Source: Ectocarpus siliculosus (taxonomy: Eukaryota > Sar > Phaeophyceae > Ectocarpales > Ectocarpaceae). From it: DNA of 64,000 bases. Of this stretch, positions 1-11,164 are shown one piece after another. The stretch lies in contig FN648536.1 in NCBI GenBank assembly GCA_000310025.1, forward strand, positions 78,946 through 142,945, given 5' to 3'. Under the pieces are notes generated by a model. That model saw only the letters and a program-made list of their open reading frames with translations, ran no database searches and was not told where the DNA came from. How positions within the stretch are numbered: the first letter of the stretch is position 1; every line of letters begins with the position of its first letter. A program made the translations under genes and the position numbers.

Positions 1-229
1 ACCATTTTCAAGGGGTAGTAGAGGCTTGCTTCCCGGAAGGAAACAGTGGTGGTCTACAGTACCTCTAAAGCGAAACAGCTCTTGGTAGGATATGCCTGAA
101 GACCCGTTCAGCGTTTCCTTGACCTGACCACCTTTGTTCTACCCCGCATGCCTCCATCGCCATCGCGAAAAATATAGCTTACTCATACCTACGCTGAGAG
201 CGCATCGTGGTGGGTGTATTGGGTTCTTT

Positions 230-3200
230 CGAGGCGCTGTTGTCCCCGTCGAGGACGGTGCTTACTTGGAGAAAATGTCGGGTGTGGAAGGCGTGCTGGC
301 GCTCGTGCGCGAAGGCGGAGATATGAGCAAGCGGTTCGAACACTATTGCAAGACAAACCTATGCCTGGAAAGCTGGGACTTTCTTATAGATTCGGCCTTC
401 TACGAGATGATGGTGAGCACCTGCTGAGTGTTCGTTGTTTGGACATGACTGATGTGCTGGTTCAGATGCCTGTGATGCGCACGACGTCCATGTTGGATAA
501 ACCGGGTAGGCCGAAGCTTGTAGGTTTGTGGAGAAAGGCTACTCGGCCAGTGAGGGCCGAGATGGGAAAGTCTTGTATTAGAGGGAAGAGGGAACAGCAG
601 AGAACACAAGAAGGCGAGGAACCGAAGAGTGCATCACCACACCTACCCGTCACGCAATTCAGATCACTCATCGGATCTCCGAAGAAACCAAGCAGAAACT
701 CCCTGTTCCTCCGCAATCTACCACCTGCAATCTCCGTAGATCCATGCCTCTTATTCAACCACATTACTATGCTACGAGTATATCTTACAGCCCCCCTGCT
801 CGTATGCATCGTAATGACACGGCAAGTCAATATAATTCCATCTACGACCCAAAATGTAGGTCCTACTCCTCCATGACACACAAATAACCAAGAACTCGAT
901 GATGCAAATTTTCCTGAACTCACAACGTCTTGTCTCACCGCCTTCATTCCTTCTCTGAAAAACGCTCTTCTTCTGGTCCATCCTTTCTCAGTGTTTCACC
1001 GCAACGACACCCGCAAAGTACTAATATCCCCCGCACAACCGAAGCATTAAACAATCCATCGAACCAAACCTATTTGTGACGCTCGTCATTACGTTCACTT
1101 TCGAAAACACGGATCAATTCGTAGAAATTCGCCTTCGTTGTGCTTCCAGTACATCCATCCATCCGTCTACAAATCCTACAAAGACAACACAAATTTCGCA
1201 ACAACAGAAGTAAGTATGAACATGCCCATATTGCAGGTAAAACGCAGCTGGGTATGGTATGGATCCATTTTTTACTCTCACATTTCCGATCAAACAACAT
1301 CCATGCTCAAACATTCGTTCAGCGTCAAGATCATTTGTGCAGAAAATACGCGAGTATTCCTATTGTTTCTCTCTAGAAACGTAGTACCACCTACAAGTAA
1401 ATTCCTTCCGAAAGAACAACGCGCCCCCCTGCTCTGGGAGATTCGCCCCCGTGAGTTTAGAAGGGGTTGGAGTCTGAACCATAGAACAAAAGAACAACAT
1501 TTAATGTTCATCCAGTCGAAACCCAAGAAAAACAATCCTCCTGCAAATAAATCCCGACGAACACCAAAACCAAATCAAATTCAATGCCAAAACATATAAT
1601 CCAATCCAGTACCAAAACAGAACATTCGAAAACCCTCCAATTCAATACCAAAACAATCAACACTCGAAAATCCTCCAATTCAATACCAAAACAATAACAC
1701 TCGAAACTCCTACATTTGCCGGCCCATCAAGCTCCAGCGCTAACCCATTGCCCAAGCCATTGTTTCTCTCCCCCCAGCGGATATTTCGCACGCCTTCGCC
1801 GCGGTCGCCTTCCGTCTTTCATCTTTTCCGGCTGGCCGCGACTCGAGCTTGGATGTTTGCGTCCGCCTGACGTGGGGGAAGAACATTTGTCGCTCCCGGA
1901 GGATTGACTCGGCGGTGGTGCAGGGCAGGTCGCGCGTTTGGAGAAGATGGCGGCAGATTAGTTCCGAACAAACCAGCACTGCTGAAGAGAATCACATACT
2001 ACCAACATTCCCCCCGGTTCTGCACAGTAGTGACTGCAGCAGAAAAAACAATAAATGAAATACACTTTCAAGTCATTGGATCCTACTTGTGCAATGTTTG
2101 TCTGAAATTACCGATCACTGCGACATTGCCACTCAATACATAGATAGCTGAATATCATCCTGAAACGGAGGTTGATTAGTCCTCTATCACAAAATCATAA
2201 TTCAGCCGCTGCTCCTGTTCCAAACAAAGGGTAATCAATCCTAAGTCGAAACTTTCACAACTTTGTAACCGCAATCTCACAACAAATAGCAACCTCAAGA
2301 CAACGTATAACAATATTCGGAAATCAGCATTTATTTCGTCAATATTGTGGATTTTTAATCTGCAACAAGGTGGATGTACCAATCAATGTTGCACGTCGCT
2401 GAGACTTCACACACACGTCTGTGGTACTCGCTAACACAACCAAGACATGAAAAGTTTTTGATCAGGTTAAACCTGCTACCGAAAGAAAGTCCAGATAAAA
2501 CGTTGATCACGCATTTTTGATCAGGCTAAACCTGTTGCTCAAAAAGTAGCTACCAAAGAGAGCCCAGATAAAACGTTGATCACGTTGTTGCCGGCGAGAG
2601 AAAGTTGGTCTCAGCACGGCTGTCAGGAAGACAAAGCACACAACTTCGCCAATCACTGCAGCATTACATTACGCACAATACTATTTCTAATACCATGCTA
2701 CACGCACACACAATATCATCAGTTTAGAAACTGGCATCAGTTTTTGAGGATTACTGGTAACCTGGATTGTGTCTACCCATTTGCTACAGGTAGTCGGCCT
2801 TTGACCGAGCGGTGGAGTTTGACGGCTGTACCGCACGACGTATTGTCGCGTTTTGATGGAGCAAGTGTTGTTGGTGTTTGACGGCTTTACCGCGCAGCGT
2901 GTTGCCGCGATTATACTAGAGAAAGAGTTGGAGAGAGAGTTTGACGGCAGTACCGGGTGGAGGTGGAGTTGGAGTAAGCGTTGGTGTTTGACGGCAGTAC
3001 CGCACGGCGTAATACCGCGTTTAGAATCTGACGGCACTATGTAGGTAGGCGTACCGCATCATCGCATGGATGGGTGTGTGTACACGTAACGACAGCAGTC
3101 GAAAACTGACAAGTCATCACGTGCCTGTTCATGCCTACAAGCCCAGTAGACGGCGGGCTCCAGCTAACGATGGCGCTGCTGTAGGTCTTGGGAGCGCTGC

Positions 3201-4232
3201 TGTAGGTCTTGTGGGTGCTGCTGCTGTGCAGGCCCTCGCCGCTGTTGGCCTCTTCGTCTGGTTGGATGTCGTCAGCCGCGCATGCGGCTGCCCATCGGTG
3301 CTACCCAATCACCCTCGACAAAGTCGTTAACGCTAGCGTGTTGGATAAACCGGGTAGGCCGAAGCTTGTAGGTTTGTGGAGAAAGGCTACTCGGCCAGTG
3401 AGGGCCGAGATGGGAAAGTCTTGTATTAGAGAGAAGAGGGAACAGCAGAGAACACAAGAAGGCGAGGAACAGAAGAGTGCATCACCACACCTACCCGTCA
3501 CGCAATTCAGATCACTCATCGGATCTCCGAAGAAACCAAGCAGAAACTCCCTGTTCCTCCGCAATCTACCACCTGCAATCTCCGTAGATCCATGCCTCTT
3601 ATTCAACCACATTACTATGCTACGAGTATATCTTACAGTCCATATCACAGTGTCGGCCAGCTCACTAAACACTGCTGTGTTCGCCTTCTGGTTTGTGCTT
3701 CAGGACGCCACTGATGCAGACGAGCAGTTCATGGCCTTTACCATGATCTCAGACAAGTACTTGCTGCGCACATCTCCAGATGAGGTCAATATCTCTAGCG
3801 CCACCAGCAAGCACGTGGCTGCTTTCAGACCAAGGTAGGTGGTGAACAAGCTCCTCACGTACATGGTCGGAATCCAGCGCTTTGTTTAGGTGCGATATGG
3901 AATAGCGCAAAGCGCACAGCGAGTAGACTGATGTCACCGCTGATCATCACGGCCTGGTTAGCCCAGCTCGTTGGGATCATAGTTGTGCGCTGTATCTCAC
4001 CCGCTTCGCTCGTTTCCCTGGTGCTAAGCACTGTGAGGATTGGGGCACACGCGGTTGGGTTTTAGTTTGTCGAGCACGTTTCTGAAAACAACCGAAACCT
4101 GCAGGGAGATGTTCGATCAGCTCGCCGTCGACGCAAGGGCGAGCATTCTCCAGGAACCACTCAACGACGTCGTACGGATGCTCGAGCAAAATCTATGGTC
4201 CAGATTCATGAAACACGTGGCTCTCGAGAACC
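230..4232 (+). CDS. RGS-domain protein, three internal exons of a partial gene
   Basis: RGS domains speed GTP hydrolysis by G-alpha subunits at the membrane. Exon a ends at 412 (its start, 230-251, is uncertain), exon b is 3704-3834 and exon c 4105-4232. Junctions agree in phase: ATG|gtgagc with cag|GAC (phase 0), then CCA-AG|gtaggt with cag|G-GAG (phase 2); exon c closes at AAC-C|gtgagt. The joined frame reads like an RGS bundle: RFEHYCKTNLCLESWDFLI, then the TSPDEVNISSATSK block typical of the central helices, then a last helix with LEQNLWSRFM. Amino- and carboxyl-terminal exons were not found; the 5' part may lie left of the window. The intron 413-3703 is long because an LTR element sits in it. 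The RGS call rests on pattern recognition. Confidence 0.72.
491..789 (+). repeat. Left LTR
   Basis: This 299-bp terminal repeat starts TGTTGGATAAAC and ends ATATCTTACA. It is preceded by GTCCA, the left copy of the target-site duplication. Confidence 0.88.
3339..3637 (+). repeat. Right LTR
   Basis: This is a near-identical partner of the repeat at 491-789 and is followed directly by GTCCA, the right copy of the target-site duplication. Confidence 0.88.
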
Positions 4233-5254
4233 GTGAGTTGCTCCTTGGCACGGTGTGTGGGATGTTTAGTCTGTGTTATCCATTCCGACATGCAACATCT
4301 ATGGTTTAGGTCGTCCAACGTATTTGGTACAAATTTGTTCCTGCGTTCAGCCGATTGGGACTACCGCCGTGGATAAATCTGGGTCATTGTAAGCGTGCAT
4401 CCATCTCTGGTCCGCATCAGGGTCATGTTCGATACCATGACCTCTCTGATATGGGGTTATCATTGATGCCATGGTAATGACTTTGGACGCTGTTTGAAAG
4501 CACCTCGTTGCCGAGAGCAGGAGCTGCGTCACCTTTTGGTTGTGCATGAAAGTCGTCAGACCGCATGGTGTTGATGCATGTGCCGGCAAAATTATACCCT
4601 TTGCGACATGCACCAGGTTCGACTATTGCGCCATCACGTACTCCCATCCACCCTAGTCATCGTCGTCCAGAACCCTGCGATCCAGACCTCTAACCCCAAC
4701 TCCACCTCGTCGTAATCTACTTGCCTTAATCAGTTATGACAAGGTTGACCCCTATGCGCCCACTCGACGAAGAATTTGATTGTTGCCGTTCGCCAGCGTG
4801 CTTTTGAAATCGTCAACAGCTAGCTCCAATCGCTCGAGGTGACAACGAACTCATGGAACTCATGTCAGCATCCTCGATGCAGATTAGATCTGGACCGTTG
4901 TCGATGTGTCGGCAAATGGAATGATTCCGGAAAACGCAATCACTGGCTGGTCTTGAAGACTTGGAGTCGGGTTTGACACTACCATCTTCAACCTCGACGT
5001 CTCCAAGACTTGCTACTTGGCGCGTACTCACCCGTCAAAGGAGCACTACAATGAAAAGAGGGTTCGTTGCACGGCTTGAGGCCAAATGTGCGATTGGACC
5101 TGCATGTTATACACACACACCCAGCCACCACACTCCTTGTTTGGGGTTTCGTCGCTTGGCAAGGACGTTGTAGAACACGCCGATCGCTTACTGAGTTCGT
5201 CAACCAGATTGCCGGGGGGAGGGCGTTGCCTTTTCGGTTTTCGTTTGCGGTATC
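4233..5254. other. Stretch without a recognised gene
   Basis: Downstream of the last RGS exon seen. Only short open frames on both strands, none with motifs or phase-matched splice sites that I could join to the RGS exons. Further RGS-gene exons could be hidden here. Confidence 0.4.
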
Positions 5255-5705
5255 CATGATGGTGGCCGAGTAGATCATGTTGTGCGGGGTCGAGAACCCT
5301 CACTCCGCGCAAAAAAGGGGAATGATCGCACCACGCACCACGCACCACGCACCCCGTTGTTCTAGATTGGCCAAGCACCCTCGAGGTACAGCAGTTGAAC
5401 ACTACAGCTGTCTCTGGAAGCTATGTGAAAACACATGAAAATATGTTTATTGAGCCGTTCGCAGGTGTCATCCGTATGCATGGAGTATAAGCACGAGATA
5501 CCGAACACCCTTAGCAGGATGCAGCGCACCCTCCATGCGACTCGCCGAATACCTCACGGCGCTTCGCGTTTGGTGATTTGCTAGTCTGGTCCGGTGAAAG
5601 CCCGGCGTGCTCCGTCCCGGCTTTGTAGGGATGCGACGAGCGAGGTGGTCAAACGGCTACGGCATGCACGGCTGTGAGTACACCCGCCCGCCCTCCCATA
5701 TGGTG
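5255..5705 (+). mobile_element. SINE-like repeat with tRNA-like 3' module (copy 1)
   Basis: The reverse complement of this stretch aligns along its length with 17521-17930, with shared blocks such as CCCCGCACAACATGATCTAC, TACGGATGAC, AGGTATTCGG and CCCTACAAAGCCGGGACGG, plus several length differences. Near its 3' end lies GGTGGTCAAACGGCTACGG, then GGCATGC, then GAGTACACCC and a C-rich tail: an arrangement like a tRNA 5' half with a box-A-like motif. No coding potential. It is probably a non-autonomous retroposon; similarity to a tRNA is by eye only. Confidence 0.6.
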
Positions 5706-5779
5706 GCTTCTGCCGAGGGAGAAAAAGAACAAAACCTAGCCAAGGAAATCAGACTAGAAATACATACTGAAAGAAGGAA

Positions 5780-6020
5780 TAGGGTTCAAGGAGCACCTAC
5801 ATGAACCAATGGATGCAGGGAGTAAGCTGAAGATCAAACTTAGGACTGGGGGCACAGCCGTCGACGACGTAAGCGGTGACGACGAGTTCAATTGCAAATA
5901 AATGCGGCTCCGAGGGCGAAGACCGGGTTCATGCAGTTGCGGAACGCTCGTTGTACGACAAGGAGAGAGAAATGTACACGACTACTGAAGCTCGGAGTAC
6001 AGAGAGATATTTGAGGCAGC
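5780..6020 (+). mobile_element. LINE fragment, C-terminal coding scrap
   Basis: This stretch resembles the 3' coding part of the LINE at 22466-23310 (in reverse complement), for example the shared AATGGATGCAGGGA block, the segment coding for the Cys/His zinc-like motif, and the following acidic helix. The frame is heavily decayed. The tRNA-like tail of that LINE family is not seen after it. It directly abuts the SINE-like repeat, so one may have landed beside the other. Confidence 0.65.
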
Positions 6021-7303
6021 AATAGCCAGGAGAGGACAGTAGCTTACTGGGGCACCACAAGTGAAGCAACACACAAGATTTTCCAGTCTCGGCCCGCCTT
6101 GGCGGAGCTGTGCCTGTTCTCCAACACACAACGGGATTTGACGGCGACGGCAAGGAATGACGGAGGAGCCATAACGGCGTGATCGACGAAGACGGCCGGC
6201 CCCCCAAAGACCACCTGAGCGACCCGATCGGACCCGAAGAAACTACCAGGCAAAGGTTCAAGTAACACACCCTGACTGAACTGACGTCAACTCAACTTCA
6301 CCATGCCCACGGCACAACAAACCACCCATCCCTCCACACCACATCCCAACATCAATCCGATGCCAAACTAGATTTGGTCTGTCGCGGCCCTTCGAAACCG
6401 GCCAAAATCGATTTGCGAACCTCCGTTGTAGCCGTTGAGTAAGCCGCGAGTCTCCCCCTGCCTGAAATATGAGTTGGTTATTATGTGGCGCTCTGGAATC
6501 ACTTTGAGTTGAAACGGCCCGTTGCACGGAGGCCGGCGGCATTCCGTCAACTCGACGAGGCGAGCCGTGAGACTGCGGGCTTAAGAGATTTTGGTCACCC
6601 TTGGTCACCGCCAATAAGGCACGGCCCGGAAGTTCGTGAGCATAGAGAAAATCGTTGTCATGTGTTGTGACAATTTTCCCGGTCGCATTTCTACTCTTTG
6701 ATGGTGCTGCTGAGACTCCAATTTGGAATTGGGAAAAAGCTGCTTCCAAGATGTGTCTTCTAGCGATCTAGCGTAGAACTGCTGTATTCAGAGGGCATAT
6801 TAGTGGGGACAGAAACCCGATCCCGTAGGGGGCTTGAAAATATTGGTACGATACAGTTTCTTAGTGGTTTGCATGCACGTTGCCAGCGGCTTCACTAATC
6901 TCTTCCCTTGATCGGGAACACTGTTTTGATCATCTCTACGAACGCCGGACGAACGATTTGACCTGAAAGCCGCTGGCCATACTCGGATCGACTTCACGCT
7001 CAGGAGTCAAAGTGGGCAATAAACTCTCAATCTCCTACATTAGTGCGACAGACCTTAAGGAGGGAATCGTTGGAATTTCGGCTACTTTCTCGGTCTCCAC
7101 ATGTCGCTAATCGCTTGTCTGAAGAGCCACATGAAGGGGCATCCCTTCGCTCTGCGAGTCAACAAAAACCAGCATGGGTTTCCGCTGAACAGAGCAGAGT
7201 GCTGTTGCGAAATCATCAACGCTATTCCGCGCGTGGCCCAAGCCATCGGGCCATCGGGACGGGGGTACAGTACCAAAACCAGGCCTTCGATGGCGCCCGC
7301 ACG
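6021..7303. other. Stretch without a recognised gene
   Basis: Only short overlapping frames on both strands. No domain, splice-consistent exon pair or repeat was recognised. Confidence 0.4.
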
Positions 7304-7489
7304 TTACATGCCCAACAGGTCATCTCCACTCGAGTCGGCGCCACCGGCATCCCCGTCGCCCCCACTACCCGAAGGAGGCGTCGAGGGGGGGGGAGGGTTG
7401 CCGCCAGCCCCGGATGCAGAACCAGGTGCGCTGTAGTCTTCCATGTCATCGTCGTCCAGGTCGAAGTCTTCGTCCAGATCGTCCAGTTC
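7304..7489 (-). CDS. Terminal exon with acidic, Gly/Pro/Ser-rich tail, unidentified protein
   Basis: A 62-codon exon opens after the acceptor ggcaag|GAACTG in phase 0 and runs to a stop. It codes for ELDDLDEDFDLDDDDMEDYS followed by a low-complexity Gly/Ser/Pro/Asp tail ending DDLLGM. Both the strong acidity and the flanking acceptor favour a real C-terminus. The phase-0 exon at 8168-8227 on the same strand could precede it, but I could not prove the join. Function unknown; an acidic disordered tail by itself says nothing specific. Confidence 0.45.
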   Translation of the reverse strand, partial: ELDDLDEDFDLDDDDMEDYSAPGSASGAGGNPPPPSTPPSGSGGDGDAGGADSSGDDLLGM

Positions 7490-8167
7490 CTTGCCGAACC
7501 AAAGAGGGGCAGAAGGAAGACACAAACATCACGAGAGCCCAACACAGAACGTACCACAAGTCGAAAACGCGGGGTGTTCACATTTCTGGGTTTTAGATGG
7601 CATGATACAGTAGCGCTGTCGGGTGCGGTACTGACACGCAGCTGCGCTACATCAAACCCAAAAGCTCGGGGGGGCGTCAAAGGTAACTGGCTGCATTCAG
7701 ATTGCAACACGCTTCAAGCCCAGGAATGACAGTATGCGATCGCGTTGCATGTAATGGGCAAAATGCTCAAGAACCAAACTTGGTTGTGGATAGGGTTCCG
7801 AGTTGGGGATCTACTTAATATATTGTTCAAACACATATTCAAGGGAGTCCGACCCGCGATCGACGTCTTTCGACTAGCGACAGCTGTTCGCCACGACCGG
7901 ACCACTACCTACTGAGACTGCCGGAGCAATCTCTAGCACCAGTACAGGCAGGTGAGAGAACCCAAAAAAAGAAGCAGACAAGGGGGCGGGCTAACATTTC
8001 CAAGACATGACGAATCCCACAGGGAGGCATGCACGGCAGCGTGGATTTCCAACTCTGAACAAAAGGGCAACTCCACCGGAGAACTGGCAGAACAGATTGT
8101 TGTGAAGTTCATACCCTGCTGCGTATGTATCACAACTTGAAGAATGAAAGTGTCGGAACAGACGCAC

Positions 8168-8227
8168 CTCGTCTGGCTTTTCGGTAGCGTCAACGCTGAT
8201 CTCTTCCCCGTAGAGGAAAATTTCCTC
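8168..8227 (-). CDS. Short internal exon, unidentified protein
   Basis: A 60-bp stretch lies between a good acceptor (tgaacag|GAGGAA) and a donor (GACGAG|gtgcgt), both phase 0, coding for EEIFLYGEEISVDATEKPDE. The charged, non-repetitive composition looks like protein rather than intron. It may belong with the exon at 7304-7489. No family was recognised. Confidence 0.4.
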
Positions 8228-10248
8228 CTGTTCAGCGAGACAAAACAAAGCAAGCAAACAGAAAAAAAAATGAAAAACGGCGGTCGGTGCGTAAACATTT
8301 TGATAATCGACCCGGTCGTAGTCGACAATCGCTGCCGAAGACGAAAAAAAGAAAAGGTGACGGCCAGAGCCCAATGTTGCTTTCACATGACGATCCGGCG
8401 GGTGGTGAGTGAACACGAACTGGTCCGAACAAGCTGCGAGCACAGCAACCACTCCCGAAAGTGTGGCCAGTTGGGGCGATTGAATATAACAGTGTTGGCA
8501 CGGCTGGTGCAGTACAGATGCATAGAGTTGGCACAGTGCTTTGAGTTGGCACTGGGGCGAGAACAAATAAAACAAAGGACGAGACAAAAGAAAAAGCAAC
8601 CTCAGCGTGGGGGTCGTCGCACAAGAGGGTGCGCAGATTCCGGCAAAAAAAGTCCGCAAGACTCTCGAGCTGTAGCCTATAAAAGCAAGGTTCTTCGCGG
8701 CGCGGCAATCCGTTGTATCGCGCCTAAGAGTCCGTGTCTTATTTCGTGTTTTGTTGCGTGTGATTTGACGACTACAGTATCTCAAGGCACAGGTGAACAA
8801 ACATGAGGTTCTCTACACGCATCTTCAAAGCAGCAGCGTAGAAGAGTCGCCGCGATGCTTGTTCCAGGTCGGATATTGCGCACGGTGTCCCACTCGCAAA
8901 AAGAGATTCAAGACTATGTTCTTCTATGCTGGGCGGTAGAAGGTTCAGTCCGTACGTACGGGAGTGTGCCAAGAACACCAGAAAACATTGCACCACATAG
9001 CGCCGTGGGGCACACATTAACTTAAAAGCACTCCACGGTGAGCAATAGAAGACCGACCTTGTTGCTCGTGAAGAAAACACCAGCCACACACGGGCAACGC
9101 CACACAGTCGAGACACCAGCAACCACAAAAAACAAAAGCATACTTCTCCTGAAAAAAGAGTCAAACAATTGGAAGGACATGCGTTCAGGACCAACAATTG
9201 CGCTTCAGCCAGGATAAAGAGGGCAACGCTAGAGCAAAACCACTAAATAAATAGCAGCAGCCGCGCGCTCCCGGAGAGTCGAACGAGAACTCTGCTGCTG
9301 TGCAGTACTCTTTCAATCACCTTTCAGGCAGCTCGGGAAAGGAAGCCATCGACAATAATCAACCCACCACGACGGATGACCGGATCGCAACAGCAGCACC
9401 GCAACATCAACTAGAGAGAGCACTCCCGTCGAAAGCATGTACGGCATCGTCAGGGGAACCCTCTGCGAGATCGCTCACCTCCCGTGCCATGTTTATGAAA
9501 GCCCTGCACGCCCAAGTAAAGCCGCCAAGCACGGTACCACCAACTGACCAGGGGGCGACGAAACAAGTTCGTGGTTAGAGGGGGGCTCCGCACAACACGC
9601 TGACAGGGGGTCGGGTATACAGGTTTGCCAAACCCACGAAAAAAACAATAAAAACGAAGCTAGGAGGGTAGGGGGCGAGAGGTGAACGACGTGGTTCGGG
9701 CTAGCCCACAAAGCCAAAGTGCCGAAAGATTGCAGAATCAAGTACGCCCGGTGGTGTCCTTCAGCGAGTAAGAGAAACCCAGGTGCTCAAGGATAGACAT
9801 AATGCACAACTAGCATCCGTTGCCCGACTCCCGTGGCACAGCGACCCACACGAAAACAAGTTGCAGGGTAGACTAGGCTCCGTGTGGGTAGAGCGCAACG
9901 CGCGCATGTGCACGTCCGTCTCCAGAGGCACGACAGGGCCAAGTGGTCGGCGCCTTGACGGCACCTTCCTGGGGTGTGCTGGGCCACTCCCATGGCGATT
10001 TCCTTTCACCCGCCGAACTTACAAATACCCATATGCAACCCGTGCCAGTCTCCTGCATACCGCGGGGGTACGCGCTGGTACGAGAAAATTCGACGTGTAA
10101 TCCCATCTCGGACAAGCGTCCAACATACGCGAGTGAGCCCCCGCGAAGCTAGGTATGCATGGGCGCTACACGGCGACGAGGATATCGCGAAAAAAAAAAC
10201 TTGTGCTGCGTAAGAATCAGATTCTGCACCTAGTAAATCCCGCCTTAC

Positions 10249-10324
10249 CGACCACCGCAAGGCCGCCTATGAGGGCGAAACTGGCGACTCCGAAAGACCC
10301 GGTAGCCAGTTTTCCTTCATCCAT
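10249..10324 (-). CDS. Possible first exon with a membrane helix
   Basis: An ATG opens MDEGKLATG followed by the hydrophobic stretch FGVASFALIGGLAVV, ending at the donor GTC-G|gtaagg in phase 1. This could be the start of a small membrane protein, perhaps the gene whose later exons lie at 8.2 and 7.3 kb, but no phase-1 exon was found to connect them. An in-frame upstream ATG at 10381 is an alternative start. Confidence 0.3.
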
Positions 10325-11164
10325 TGCTATGAAGTCTTCAACATGGCTGCGTCCGTGAATTTCGATCGCCAGGCACGACATGCAGGAAAAAAACAAAGGC
10401 GGTCGATCTCGGGGTGTGCGTGCGGTCGTGATCGTCATCGGGACAACAACTAAACCAGGGCCTACAAAATGATTCCTCTTCCGCGGGTCTTGTCGTATGT
10501 AGAACTTGAGGCGTTGTGCAGCTATCAGGAAAACTACCGCAAATAATGTACTTCAGCACGATGGTTGGCCCAACCACGTGTGCTTCATTCACGCATTTAT
10601 GGCATGGCTGCGACACCCAAAAGTTTGTCAGCATCTCGATGCATCAACTGGTGTACTTGCACACGGTCGGAGCGCGATTGTTGTTACGATCCACTCGTAG
10701 TGGTGAGGCTCTCCAACGCTTTCGGCTTCCTGCCCACCATGCTCAAAAAATGGATCCGTCGACTCAATGCTTGGGTGTGCCTCGGGGAGCTATTGAGGCA
10801 ATTGTCGATACCCGAACATTGTTCCAGAAATGCACACTCGGACTCGATAAGGACTGCCACAAGCGCAAAACCGGTCTTCCACCGGTGCTACCAAGTGCTG
10901 TAGACGAAGGGCTGGCCACCTTCTGACACAAACACACGGCAAGACCAGCCTCAGGCCAAACTTGGAGCGGAGGAGAAGCGACAGCAACAGAACATAACAA
11001 GCGCAACTCTCCGCACGAACAGGCGACCGTACAAGAAAGGCCCACGAGAAGGAATGGTAGCAAGAGCGCACGCCGCCCAGACGACAATAAACATCCCCAA
11101 GACGAATCAGACCCCCGCCGCATTTCGAGACCTTGTTTCGGCAAGACACGAAAACTTAAACGCC

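Larger units (their letters stand above)
491..3637 (+). mobile_element. LTR retrotransposon, small non-autonomous type, in an intron of the RGS gene
   Basis: Two direct repeats of about 299 bp (491-789 and 3339-3637) begin TGTTGG and end TTACA, giving the TG...CA ends of LTRs. The 5 bp before the left LTR and after the right LTR are both GTCCA, a target-site duplication, so both ends of one insertion are present. The roughly 2.55 kb interior shows no gag or pol reading frame and is rich in short tandem repeats (1606-1710, 2452-2586, 2810-3050). This fits a TRIM/LARD-like passenger element that would depend on another element's proteins. The LTRs are almost identical, so insertion was probably recent. 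The strand is arbitrary because no coding frame orients it. Confidence 0.88.
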
